NCBI GenBank assembly: GCA_910575075.1
Contig: CAJTCY010000001.1
Coordinates: 206,702 to 270,701 of the forward strand
Origin: Lachnospiraceae bacterium
GTDB lineage: Bacteria; Bacillota; Clostridia; Lachnospirales; Lachnospiraceae
Direction: 5' to 3'
DNA: 64,000 nucleotides
Shown here: one piece after another, positions 18,830 through 26,673 of the stretch
Layout of the letters: every line of letters begins with the position of its first letter
Numbering within the stretch: position 1 is the stretch's first letter
Notes under the pieces: model-generated
Database searches by the model: none
Told to the model about the DNA's origin: nothing
The model's input: only the letters and a program-made list of their open reading frames with translations
Position numbers and translations under genes: made by a program

Positions 18830-20358
18830 AAATTACAACATTTGCGGCGATTTATATCGGTTCCTATGAAGTGAGCATGAAGATCTTTGAGATCAGCTCT
18901 AACCGGAAAATCCGGCAGGTAGATCATCTGCGGAGCCGGTTGGAGCTGGGGAAGGATGCTTATAACAAGGGAGTGATCGGATATGAGCTGGTAGAAGAAT
19001 TATGTCAGGTATTAAAAGAATTCCATTCTATTATGGAGGGGTATAAAGTAGATGATTATAAAGCGTATGCAGGTAATGTGCTGCGGGCGGTCAGTAATGA
19101 GTTGTTTATATTAGACCAGATTCGGCTCCGTACTAAAATTGATGTAAATGTGCTCAGTAATTCGGAGCACCGTTTTATGAACTATAAATCGTTAGCGGCT
19201 GCTTCTGAATTTGAGAAAATTATACAACAAGGGGCAGTAGTAGTGGACGTCGGCGGGGGAAGCATGCAGATTACACTGTTTCGGAAAGGGACAGCAGTGA
19301 CTACCCAGCATATAGAGCTGGGAATTATGCGGATATGGGAAAAACTGGCCAAGATCCGCAATATGGTTTCACATTATGAGACGCAGATACAGGAGCTGAT
19401 TGACAAGGAACTGGAGATATTTAAGCGTCTCTATCTGTCGGAAGAGGAAATTAAATATGTGATTTTGATGGGGGATTATATCAATGATATGGTGAAAGGG
19501 TTTTCTAAAAAAGAAGAGGATGGAACTATTGAGACAGAACGTTTTTTGAAACTGCTTAATAAGTGGCATAAAAAATCTCCAGAAGAGCTTTCACGTGAGC
19601 TTAACCTTTCCAATGACCGTGATCCGTTGATACTGCCCTCAGTAGTCCTCTATAAGCGGCTGACAGAAGAGATGAATGCCCGCTATATCTGGGTCCCGGG
19701 AGTGGGAATTAACGATGGAATTGTCTGTGATTACGCAGAGAAAAACAGGATGATTCGTTTTGAACATGATTTTAAGGAAGATATTCTTGCGGCATCCAGA
19801 AATCTTGCAGAACGCTATCAGAGTTATTCCAAGCATACAGAGGCGGTTCTTTCCATGAGTACCGTAATCTTTGACGCAATGAAAAAGGTGCATGGCATGG
19901 GGAAAAGAGAACGGTTATTACTGCAGGCGGCAGCCATTCTTCATGACTGCGGCAGATATGTGAGCCTGGTAAACCAGTCAGAATGTTCCTATCAGATTAT
20001 TATGGCGTCAGAAATAATCGGAATGACTCATATGGAGCGGGAAATCGTGGCAAGCACAGTAAAACACAGCTCTCTTCCCATGCAGCCATATGAGAAGGTC
20101 AGAGACAAAATGAATCAGGAAAATTATATGGTGGTTTCCAAACTTATGGCGATTTTAAAGATTGCCAATGCCATGGACCGAAGCCATAAGCAGAAATTTA
20201 AGAATATCAAGGCAGTGTTAAAGGATAGAGAACTGTTGATTACCATTGAGACGGAGGAAAGTGTTGTGCTGGAGAAAGGTCTCTTTTCTTCTTATGCAGA
20301 TTCCTTCGAAGAGGTATTCAGCGTTATGCCTAAAATTAAAGAAAAAAGAGTATTTTAA
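18826..20358 (+). CDS. ppx: Ppx/GppA-family exopolyphosphatase with HD-like domain
   Basis: 510 residues. The first 300 or so form an actin-like Ppx/GppA fold with the phosphate-binding DVGGGSMQ motif; the C-terminal part carries HD-type residues (AAAILHDCGRYV), as in other long Ppx/GppA proteins. It cleaves polyphosphate or the pppGpp gamma-phosphate in the cytoplasm. The ATG overlaps the stop of the DUF815 gene, and ppk starts 11 bases after its stop, placing polyphosphate breakdown and synthesis in one operon. The N-terminus reads AAIYIGSYE instead of the more usual AxIDxGS, which may affect catalysis. Confidence 0.85.
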   Translation: MKITTFAAIYIGSYEVSMKIFEISSNRKIRQVDHLRSRLELGKDAYNKGVIGYELVEELCQVLKEFHSIMEGYKVDDYKAYAGNVLRAVSNELFILDQIRLRTKIDVNVLSNSEHRFMNYKSLAAASEFEKIIQQGAVVVDVGGGSMQITLFRKGTAVTTQHIELGIMRIWEKLAKIRNMVSHYETQIQELIDKELEIFKRLYLSEEEIKYVILMGDYINDMVKGFSKKEEDGTIETERFLKLLNKWHKKSPEELSRELNLSNDRDPLILPSVVLYKRLTEEMNARYIWVPGVGINDGIVCDYAEKNRMIRFEHDFKEDILAASRNLAERYQSYSKHTEAVLSMSTVIFDAMKKVHGMGKRERLLLQAAAILHDCGRYVSLVNQSECSYQIIMASEIIGMTHMEREIVASTVKHSSLPMQPYEKVRDKMNQENYMVVSKLMAILKIANAMDRSHKQKFKNIKAVLKDRELLITIETEESVVLEKGLFSSYADSFEEVFSVMPKIKEKRVF

Positions 20359-20369
20359 GGAGGCAGGAT

Positions 20370-22502
20370 ATGGAAAAAGAAAAGGATTATCTCAAACCAG
20401 AATATTATGAGAACCGGGAACTGAGCTGGCTGAAATTTAATCATCGTGTGTTAAATGAAGCCAGGGATAAGACGATTCCTCTGTTGGAACGTTTAAAATT
20501 TGTAAGCATTACATCATCAAATCTGGATGAATTTTTTATGGTGCGTGTGGCGTCTTTAAAAGATATGGTTCATGCGGGATATAAAAAGAAAGATATTGCG
20601 GGGATGACAGCACAGGAACAGTTGGACGCAATCAACAAAGATACCAGGGCGCTGGTGGATCTGCAGTATTCTACTTATAATCGTTCACTGCTGCCGCTGC
20701 TTCATAACTATGGGATTGATATTATAAGCGCTCATGAAGAGCTGACGCCAGAGCAGGCAGAGTATGTGGACCGCTATTTCCAGGAAAATGTATATCCAGT
20801 ACTGACCCCTATGGCGGTAGATGCTTCCCGGCCTTTTCCGCTGATTCGCAACAAATCTTTGAATATTGCAGCGCTTCTTACGAAAAAGGATGCGAAGAAA
20901 GAGGAAACGGAGTTCGCAACAGTCCAGGTGCCTTCTGTATTGCCAAGAATAGTTCAGATTCCCTCTGGGCAGGAGGGGGGCAGAACGTTTCTTTTGCTGG
21001 AACAGGTGATTGAGCGAAATATTCACCATTTGTTCCTGAATTATCATGTGCTTTGTGCATATCCTTATCGGATTATGAGGAACGCAGATTTAAGCATTGA
21101 TGAAGATGAGGCAGAAGATCTGCTCCAGGAAATTCAAAAACAGTTGAAAAGACGGCAGTGGGGTGAAGTAATCCGCCTGGAGGTGGAAGAGAAAGTTGAT
21201 AAACGGCTGCTGCAGATTTTACAGCAGGATCTACATATTGCGCCAGAAGATATTTTTAAGATTAGCGGACCTCTGGATTTGACTTTTTTGATGAAGATGT
21301 ACGGTATTGAAGGTGCAGATGAACTGCGTTATCCTCCGTATAAGCCTCAGCGTGTGCCGCAGATTAATCAGGGCGAAGATATTTTTGCTGCCATTCGTAA
21401 GGGAGATATTTTGCTGCACCATCCCTATCAGACTTTTGATCCAGTGGTGGATTTCATACGCCAGGCATCCATAGATCCAGACGTACTTGCAATTAAGCAG
21501 ACATTGTACCGTGTCAGTGGTAATTCGCCAATTATTGCGTCTCTGGCACAGGCGGCAGAGAATGGCAAGCAGGTCTCTGTGCTGGTGGAGTTGAAGGCGC
21601 GGTTTGACGAGGAAAACAATATTGTCTGGGCGAAAAAGCTGGAAAAGGCAGGTTGCCATGTGATTTACGGGCTGGTGGGGTTAAAAACACACAGCAAGAT
21701 CGCACTTGTAGTGCGCAAAGAGGAAGATGGAATCCGCAGATATGTGCATCTGGGAACTGGAAATTACAATGATTCCACGGCAAAGTTATATACGGACCTG
21801 GGAATGTTTACCTGTTCTGAGGCTATCGGCGAGGATGCCACGGCCGTTTTTAACATGCTCTCTGGTTATTCCGAGCCTTTGTCCTGGAATAAACTGGTGG
21901 TAGCGCCTATCTGGCTGAGAAAGCGTTTTCTGAAACTGATTAAACGAGAGATGAAACATGCGCAGGAAGGAAAAGAAGCGTTTATTAAGGCCAAAATGAA
22001 TTCTCTTTGTGACCGTGATGTGATAGCGGCTTTATATGAGGCATCTTCGGCAGGAGTAAGGATTGAACTTGTTATTCGTGGAATCTGCTGTCTGAAAGCA
22101 GGCGTCCCTGGAATCAGCGAGAATATTTCAGTTCATTCCATTGTGGGGAATTTCCTGGAACACAGCAGAATTTTCTGGTTTCACAATGACGGACAGGAGG
22201 AGATCTATATGGGAAGCGCAGACTGGATGCCTCGTAACCTGGACCGGCGCGTGGAGATTATGTTCCCAGTAGAAGACGAAAGGCTGATGGATCAGGTACG
22301 CCATGTACTGGGAACTCAGCTTGCAGATAATATCAAAGCTCACATTCTGAAACCAGACGGTAAATATGAAAGAATTGATAAGAGAGGAAAGAAGCTGGTT
22401 AATTCTCAGCAGCAATTCTGCGAAGAAGCAAAAAATGCCGTTCCAAAGAAGGTGAATATATATCAGGAACGTGTCTTTGTACCAGAAGAGACAGCAGAAT
22501 AA
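20370..22502 (+). CDS. ppk: Polyphosphate kinase 1
   Basis: 710 residues, full PPK1 length. The N-terminus has the conserved ENRELSWLKFNHRVL segment. His460 in YVHLGTGNYN corresponds to the autophosphorylated histidine; phospholipase D-like halves follow, with the second conserved region near HSRIFWFHNDG. It polymerises the ATP gamma-phosphate into polyphosphate. AGGAGG lies upstream. The last 40 bases overlap the end of the convergent PHP gene, with no room for a terminator between them. Confidence 0.96.
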   Translation: MEKEKDYLKPEYYENRELSWLKFNHRVLNEARDKTIPLLERLKFVSITSSNLDEFFMVRVASLKDMVHAGYKKKDIAGMTAQEQLDAINKDTRALVDLQYSTYNRSLLPLLHNYGIDIISAHEELTPEQAEYVDRYFQENVYPVLTPMAVDASRPFPLIRNKSLNIAALLTKKDAKKEETEFATVQVPSVLPRIVQIPSGQEGGRTFLLLEQVIERNIHHLFLNYHVLCAYPYRIMRNADLSIDEDEAEDLLQEIQKQLKRRQWGEVIRLEVEEKVDKRLLQILQQDLHIAPEDIFKISGPLDLTFLMKMYGIEGADELRYPPYKPQRVPQINQGEDIFAAIRKGDILLHHPYQTFDPVVDFIRQASIDPDVLAIKQTLYRVSGNSPIIASLAQAAENGKQVSVLVELKARFDEENNIVWAKKLEKAGCHVIYGLVGLKTHSKIALVVRKEEDGIRRYVHLGTGNYNDSTAKLYTDLGMFTCSEAIGEDATAVFNMLSGYSEPLSWNKLVVAPIWLRKRFLKLIKREMKHAQEGKEAFIKAKMNSLCDRDVIAALYEASSAGVRIELVIRGICCLKAGVPGISENISVHSIVGNFLEHSRIFWFHNDGQEEIYMGSADWMPRNLDRRVEIMFPVEDERLMDQVRHVLGTQLADNIKAHILKPDGKYERIDKRGKKLVNSQQQFCEEAKNAVPKKVNIYQERVFVPEETAE

Positions 22503-23350
22503 TGAGACTTTATCTGTGCCAGAATTCCATAAGGGATTGTAAGATTACCTTTTCCGGTTCCCAGATGGATATGGGGTTTATTGCCGCCATGAAAATCAGA
22601 GCCGCCGCTGATTAATAGATCAAGTTCCAGAGCCAGTTTCAGCATATTTTTTTCGTCTCCCGGCGTATTCATGGAGTAGACCGCTTCCAATCCGGTAAGC
22701 CCAGCATCCTTTAGCTGACGGGTAAAAGCCCGCAGCCGTTCATGATTCATATGACACAGAACAGGATGGGCAAAGAAGGCGAGACCGCCGCCCATTTGTA
22801 TTAATTTAATGGCTTCAAATGGAGTTATTTTTTCCCGCGGGACATAGCAGCGGCAGCCGTCTCCCAGGTATTTGGAGAATACGGTTTTTCGATCCTTGAC
22901 AAAACCGTGTTCTACCAGATATCTGGCGAAATGTGCCCGGGTGATGACACTGTTTGGATATTCTTCATAGAGGGCTTTTAGGCTGATCTGAAAACCTTCC
23001 TCCTGCAGAAGCTGTATCATTTTCAGATTGCGCTTGTCTCTGCCATCGATAAACTCTTTTAACTTTTCCAAAAATTTCTGATTCGTTTCATCTACGTAAT
23101 ATCCCAAAATATGGACTTCCTGATCTTCATAATTAGTAGACAGCTCTATGCCAGGCACAAGTTCCAGTCCCAGGCTGCGGGCAAGAGGACGTGCCTGGCC
23201 AATGCCTGAGATCGAATCGTGGTCTGTCAGGGCAATTGCAGATAATCCAGTTTCTTTAGCGTGAAACATTAATTCTTCCGGCGTGAGGGTTCCGTCTGAA
23301 CAGGTGGAATGAGTGTGCAGATCAATGATTTTATGGGAATAATCTGTCAT
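22463..23350 (-). CDS. PHP-domain phosphoesterase (RNase AM/TrpH-like)
   Basis: 295 residues. The PHP metal site is visible as DLHTHSTCSDG at the N-terminus, then LTDHDSI, a conserved glutamate in PGIELS, the FFAHPV histidine and a C-terminal GSDFHG. This pattern fits the YciV/TrpH family, which removes the 3' phosphate from 3',5'-bisphosphonucleotides or trims RNA 5' ends. The ATG at MTDYSHK is preferred: AAGGAAG lies 11 bases upstream, whereas the in-frame GTG four codons earlier overlaps that site. It is convergent with ppk, overlapping it by 40 bases. Confidence 0.85.
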   Translation of the reverse strand: MTDYSHKIIDLHTHSTCSDGTLTPEELMFHAKETGLSAIALTDHDSISGIGQARPLARSLGLELVPGIELSTNYEDQEVHILGYYVDETNQKFLEKLKEFIDGRDKRNLKMIQLLQEEGFQISLKALYEEYPNSVITRAHFARYLVEHGFVKDRKTVFSKYLGDGCRCYVPREKITPFEAIKLIQMGGGLAFFAHPVLCHMNHERLRAFTRQLKDAGLTGLEAVYSMNTPGDEKNMLKLALELDLLISGGSDFHGGNKPHIHLGTGKGNLTIPYGILAQIKSHYSAVSSGTKTRS

Positions 23351-23386
23351 GCGTTGTAACACTTCCTTTCTGATAGTAAATATTGA

Positions 23387-23517
23387 TAGGCAATTGCGAA
23401 ACTATCAAATTATCGAAATTTCATATACAATTCATACAATTGTACTAAAATATTTCTTCTTAAATTATTTGAATTGTATATGAAATTCTCAAAACTATTG
23501 AGTTTCGCAATTACCTA
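23387..23517. mobile_element. Palindromic miniature element, copy 2 (131 bp)
   Basis: It has the same 16-base ends as copy 1 at 17.2 kb, with one change (ACCTA instead of GCCTA at the right). Flanking repeats AGTAAATATTGA and AGTAAATATTAA (11 of 12 identical) mark a target duplication. Its arms match the outer arms of copy 1 read in the opposite direction; the central palindrome of copy 1 is missing. It lies just upstream of the PHP gene, so it may separate that gene from a promoter. Confidence 0.82.
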
Positions 23518-23531
23518 AGTAAATATTAATT

Positions 23532-23692
23532 GGACTCAGGTGTCAAAAGATGATGAGATAAAATGATGTTGACAATTTGCACAAATAGGTGCAAAAAGTT
23601 GTGACTTGTCCTGATGGTTGGAACAACGTTTGTATTTATTTGTGCAAATTGGCAATAAGCATTTGTAAAACTACCTTTTGATACCCGAATCC
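23532..23692. repeat. Imperfect palindromic element, 161 bp
   Basis: The outer arms GGACTCAGGTGTCAAAAG and the complement of CTTTTGATACCCGAATCC agree at 15 of 18 bases. An inner pair CAATTTGCACAAATA (23573-23587) and TATTTGTGCAAATTG (23637-23651) is perfect. No coding content. No clean target duplication was found in the AT-rich flanks. No second copy was noticed in the window. Confidence 0.6.
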
Positions 23693-23810
23693 TAAATAAA
23701 TATTGAGAATAACGGTGATAACTATTTTTAGTCTAACAGAAGAAGCGCTGTTTGGGAAGAGTCTGATACACAGGAATGTGAAAGGAATCGTTCTGTGGAG
23801 GAAACATAGA

Positions 23811-24006
23811 TTTGAGTTTCCCCATTTTTAGCAACATCCGATATTTTAGTACCAAAAGGTCTTGCTGCCTTTGGCAGCATAGACATCTTGCACAAAAAGT
23901 GTCTGGAAAGCCAGCTTTCCATAGCACTTTTCTGTGCAAAGTGTTTCCATCACTTTGTGCTGGAAACCTTTTGGTACTATAAAACCAAAAAAAGGGGAAA
24001 CTCAAA
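23811..24006. mobile_element. Palindromic miniature element with 8-bp target duplication (196 bp)
   Basis: The ends TTTGAGTTTCCCC are perfect inverted repeats over 13 bases, continuing with one mismatch into a T-rich stretch. Internal TAGTACCAAAAGG is also inversely repeated, and the centre holds several small hairpins. The direct repeat AACATAGA flanks it at 23803-23810 and 24007-24014. A minus-strand ORF of about 100 codons spans it but is only a product of the palindrome. It is unrelated in sequence to the TAGGCAATTGC elements. Confidence 0.72.
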
Positions 24007-24050
24007 AACATAGAAGATTGCAAAATAAAGAAAATCAAGGCAATAAAAGC

Positions 24051-24079
24051 TTGACGTGGGAAAGAAAATATGATAAAGT
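24051..24079 (+). promoter_or_regulatory. Promoter of the infC-rpmI-rplT operon
   Basis: TTGACG and TAAAGT with a 17-base spacer; TGA before the -10 also gives an extended -10. It begins 45 bases after the palindromic element ending at 24006 and is separated from infC by about 210 bases of leader. Confidence 0.65.
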
Positions 24080-24084
24080 AACAG

Positions 24085-24291
24085 AGTTGTAAATAGAGAA
24101 CAAAGTAGAGTATCCACTCTCACCTTAGCACAAGAGCGTGACTAATGGTTCATATTCAGAATGCAGCGTTTGCTGTATATGTATTTGGAATATTAAGTGG
24201 ATAATCTATTATCCACTTTTTTTGATGCAGTTGTCTGTGGATGAACCAGCAGCCGGCTGGATTGTAAATTAATTTTTGGAGGTGCACGACC
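24085..24291 (+). promoter_or_regulatory. Leader of the IF-3/L35/L20 operon with internal terminator
   Basis: A leader of about 200 bases ends in a strong intrinsic terminator (AAGTGGATAA/TTATCCACTT, then seven T at 24195-24223), placed 70 bases before the infC start. This layout matches the L20 leaders of other Firmicutes, where L20 binding favours termination. An upstream segment around 24111-24175 could form the competing structure. L20-binding features were not verified. Confidence 0.6.
24195..24223 (+). terminator. Attenuator terminator in the infC leader
   Basis: A ten-base perfect stem with a 4-base loop and seven T, inside the leader rather than after a gene, so it must be read through for infC expression. 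Confidence 0.8.
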
Positions 24292-24798
24292 ATTAGCGAG
24301 TTAATGATTAATGAACAAATCAAGGATAAGGAAGTTCGTCTCATCGGCCAGGACGGAGAGCAGCTTGGCATTATGCCTACACGGGAAGCCATGAAGCTTG
24401 CTCATGAAGCGGAGCTTGATCTGGTAAAGATTGCCCCAGGAGCAAAACCCCCTGTATGTAAGATTATTGATTATGGCAAGTACAGGTATGAGCTTATAAG
24501 AAAAGAAAAAGAAGCCAAGAAGAAACAGAAAACTGTTGAGATTAAGGAAATCCGCTTGTCACCGAATATTGAGGCTAATGATCTCAATACCAAAATTAAT
24601 GCAGCAAAGAAGTTTATTTCAAAGGGCAATAAGGTAAAGATTACTTTGCGCTTCCGCGGAAGGGAAATGGCACATATGCATAGCAGTAAACATATTTTGG
24701 ACGATTTTGCCCAGGAGCTGGCAGAGATTGCCATTGTGGAAAAGGCGCCGAAGCTGGAAGGTCGCAGCATGAGTATTGTGCTGACAGAGAAGAAATAA
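24292..24798 (+). CDS. infC: Translation initiation factor IF-3 (AUU start)
   Basis: 168 residues, with the N-domain ending in the lysine-rich linker and a C-domain KIxLRFRGRE-like motif (KITLRFRGREMAH). IF-3 binds the 30S subunit and proofreads the start codon. The start is taken as ATT at 24292: GGAGG lies nine bases before it, whereas the first ATG (24304) is 21 bases away. AUU starts are known for infC in other bacteria and make IF-3 repress its own translation. It begins the infC-rpmI-rplT operon. Confidence 0.9.
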   Translation: MSELMINEQIKDKEVRLIGQDGEQLGIMPTREAMKLAHEAELDLVKIAPGAKPPVCKIIDYGKYRYELIRKEKEAKKKQKTVEIKEIRLSPNIEANDLNTKINAAKKFISKGNKVKITLRFRGREMAHMHSSKHILDDFAQELAEIAIVEKAPKLEGRSMSIVLTEKK

Positions 24799-24822
24799 CT
24801 GGATTTTAAGGAGGAACTAAAC

Positions 24823-25020
24823 ATGCCAAAAATGAAAACAAGCAGTGCAGCAGCAAAACGTTTCAAGAAGACTGGAACCGGTAAGTTGAAGAGAAATAAA
24901 GCATACAAGAGCCATATCTTAACCAAGAAGTCTACGAAGAGAAAGAGAAATTTGAGAAAATCAGCAATTACAGATGCTTCTAATGTTAAGAATATGAAGA
25001 AGATTTTACCGTATTTGTAA
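24823..25020 (+). CDS. rpmI: Ribosomal protein L35
   Basis: 65 residues, highly basic, starting [18 protein letters not shown] and ending MKKILPYL, typical of bL35. A 50S subunit protein. AGGAGG precedes the ATG; the gaps to infC and rplT are each about 20 bases, consistent with one mRNA. Confidence 0.97.
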   Translation: MPKMKTSSAAAKRFKKTGTGKLKRNKAYKSHILTKKSTKRKRNLRKSAITDASNVKNMKKILPYL

Positions 25021-25041
25021 GATTAAGGAGGAATAGAAGTT

Positions 25042-25398
25042 ATGGCAAGAATTAAAGGCGGATTAAATGCAAAAAAGAAGCATAACAGAGTATTAAAACT
25101 GGCAAAAGGATACAGAGGTGCACGTTCCAAACAGTATAGAGTTGCAAAACAATCAGTTATGAGAGCTTTAGCAACTTCTTATGCAGGAAGAAAGCAGAGA
25201 AAAAGACAGTTTAGACAGCTTTGGATTGCACGTATCAACGCTGCTGCAAGAATGAATGGCCTTACTTATAATAAGTTTATGCATGGACTGAAGCTGGCAG
25301 GCGTGGAAGTAAATCGTAAAATGCTGGCAGAAATGGCAGTAAATGATGCAGAAGGCTTTACGGCACTGGCAAAACTGGCACAGGAATCTGCTCAGTAA
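25042..25398 (+). CDS. rplT: Ribosomal protein L20
   Basis: 118 residues, with the family start [19 protein letters not shown] and conserved [11 protein letters not shown]. bL20 assembles early into the 50S subunit and is the likely autoregulator of this operon through the leader. There is no clear terminator before the tRNA promoter that follows 30 bases later. Confidence 0.97.
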   Translation: MARIKGGLNAKKKHNRVLKLAKGYRGARSKQYRVAKQSVMRALATSYAGRKQRKRQFRQLWIARINAAARMNGLTYNKFMHGLKLAGVEVNRKMLAEMAVNDAEGFTALAKLAQESAQ

Positions 25399-25427
25399 AA
25401 AATGTCGAAAAATTATTGAAAAAGTAC

Positions 25428-25456
25428 TTGACTTTCTCGAACCTGGCATGTATAAT
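25428..25456 (+). promoter_or_regulatory. Promoter of tRNA-Glu
   Basis: TTGACT and TATAAT with a 17-base spacer, 37 bases before the tRNA 5' end, as strong as expected for a stable RNA gene. Confidence 0.85.
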
Positions 25457-25493
25457 TAACATGTTGAGTTCGAGAGGACAAGATAAAGAATAC

Positions 25494-25565
25494 GGCTCGT
25501 TGGTCAAGCGGTTAAGACGCCGCCCTCTCACGGCGGAAACAGGGGTTCGATTCCCCTACGAGCTG
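25494..25565 (+). tRNA. tRNA-Glu (anticodon CTC)
   Basis: A 72-base cloverleaf. Acceptor arms GGCTCGT and ACGAGCT, anticodon stem CCGCC/GGCGG with loop CTCTCAC giving anticodon CTC, T arm AGGGG-TTCGATT-CCCCT, discriminator G. The first acceptor pair is G-U instead of G-C. CCA is not encoded. It reads GAG codons and would be the minor glutamate isoacceptor beside a TTC tRNA elsewhere. It has its own promoter and terminator. Confidence 0.92.
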
Positions 25566-25595
25566 TTGACTGTTTTATACAGCCCAACCCTAAGG

Positions 25596-25637
25596 AATGC
25601 TGGAAACCTTGAATTGCGAGGTTTGCAGTATTTTTTT
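25596..25637 (+). terminator. Terminator after tRNA-Glu
   Basis: A stem of ATGCTGGAAACCT against AGGTTTGCAGTAT (one mismatch) followed by seven T. Confidence 0.85.
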
Positions 25638-25914
25638 ATCTTATAGGAAAGAACTTGTCACGCTTAAGCGTGAAAGTGTCTTCCTATAAGATAAAAAACA
25701 GAATCTAACTGTCCTAAGGAATCCCCCGTGCAAGCACGGTACCCCTTAGGACAAGTCCGCACTCGCACAAGAGAAAATATGCCGCTGAAGCGGCTGTGCT
25801 CGGCGCGGCAAACCGTCCAAGTCCCTCATGAATGAGGGATTTAGGGAGTTGAAGCGGACTTGTCCGCTTTGTTCTCTTATAGGAAAGACCTTTTCACGCT
25901 AAAGCGTAATAATT
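25638..25914 (+). repeat. Structured intergenic repeat, copy B
   Basis: Same framework and orientation as copy A at 8.2 kb: a first palindrome CTTATAGGAAAGA...TCTTCCTATAAG with inner stem TCACGCT/AGCGTGA, then GCCGCTGAAGCGGC (25781-25794), an 18-base stem-loop at 25822-25839 (TCCCTC/GAGGGA), a 16-base stem-loop at 25853-25868 (GCGGAC/GTCCGC) and a closing half-copy of the palindrome. It has one extra hairpin (TGTCCTAAGG/CCTTAGGACA, 25709-25754) absent from A. Stem differences from A are compensatory. No ORF. The remaining DNA to 26007 is AT-rich with nothing recognised. Confidence 0.8.
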
Positions 25915-26007
25915 GTTCCCTTGAAAAAGGTTAGAGATGGTGATAATAGAAAATAAAGAATGAAAATGGCCGTAACTACAAATATTTTATAGAAAGATAT
26001 TTTTTTC

Positions 26008-26036
26008 TTGCATTTACCAATATTAAGTGCTATCAT
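26008..26036 (+). promoter_or_regulatory. Promoter of the rimP-nusA-infB operon
   Basis: TTGCAT and TATCAT with a 17-base spacer, about 130 bases before rimP. Confidence 0.6.
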
Positions 26037-26064
26037 ATATATGATAACTAGATAAATTCAGGCT

Positions 26065-26090
26065 TGAGAGTGGGCGAAAGCCCACTCTCA
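26065..26090 (+). promoter_or_regulatory. Leader hairpin before rimP
   Basis: A perfect 11-base stem (TGAGAGTGGGC/GCCCACTCTCA) capped by a GAAA tetraloop, about 25 bases after the predicted transcript start and followed by ATTTT. Similar GAGTGGG/CCCACTC hairpins precede rimP-nusA operons in many Firmicutes. It could be an early attenuator or an RNA-stability element. Confidence 0.6.
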
Positions 26091-26163
26091 ATTTTATGTG
26101 CAGGCGGCTACCTGTCCAGAAACAGAGCCAAGACCGCAGCGGACAGAGAAAGAAGGTGCAGCG

Positions 26164-26631
26164 ATGTCAAGAAGAGAAATATATGAACAGAAAACAGAGG
26201 AACTGCTTATACCGATTATGAAAGAATATCAGTTTGAGCTGGTAGATGTGGAATATGTAAAAGAAGGCGGAACCTGGTATCTGCGTGCTTATATAGATAA
26301 AGAAGGCGGAATTACGGTAGATGACTGCGAGCTGGTCAGCAGAAGAATGAGCCAGCTTCTGGATGAGAAAGATTATATAGAAGAATCTTATGTTTTTGAA
26401 GTGAGTTCCCCGGGGCTTGGCAGGCCGTTAAAGAAAGAAAAGGATTATGCAAGAAGTATAGGAAAGCAGCTGGAAATCCGTACTTATCGTGCAATTGATA
26501 AAGAAAAAGAATTTTATGGAATTTTGAAGTCCTATGATGAGTCTACAGTAACAATTGAAATGGAAGATGAGACAGAAATGACTTTTGTAAAATCAGAGAT
26601 CGCATTGATTCGTCTGGCTTTTGATTTTTAG
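26164..26631 (+). CDS. rimP: Ribosome maturation factor RimP
   Basis: 155 residues, two-domain RimP with the conserved LVDVEYVKEGG, DDCELVSRR and EVSSPGLGRPLK segments. It binds the 30S subunit and helps its assembly. The start is the ATG at MSRREIYEQ, near AAGGTG; an in-frame ATG 66 bases earlier would add an atypical tail. It is first in the long operon reaching ribF. Confidence 0.93.
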   Translation: MSRREIYEQKTEELLIPIMKEYQFELVDVEYVKEGGTWYLRAYIDKEGGITVDDCELVSRRMSQLLDEKDYIEESYVFEVSSPGLGRPLKKEKDYARSIGKQLEIRTYRAIDKEKEFYGILKSYDESTVTIEMEDETEMTFVKSEIALIRLAFDF

Positions 26632-26673
26632 AATGCGTCAAATAACAGAAAAACTATTCAGGAGGATAAAAAA

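Noticed and set aside
23733-24038. A minus-strand ORF of about 100 codons upstream of infC
   Set aside because: It spans the 196-base palindromic element, has no recognisable domain and is best explained by the palindrome.
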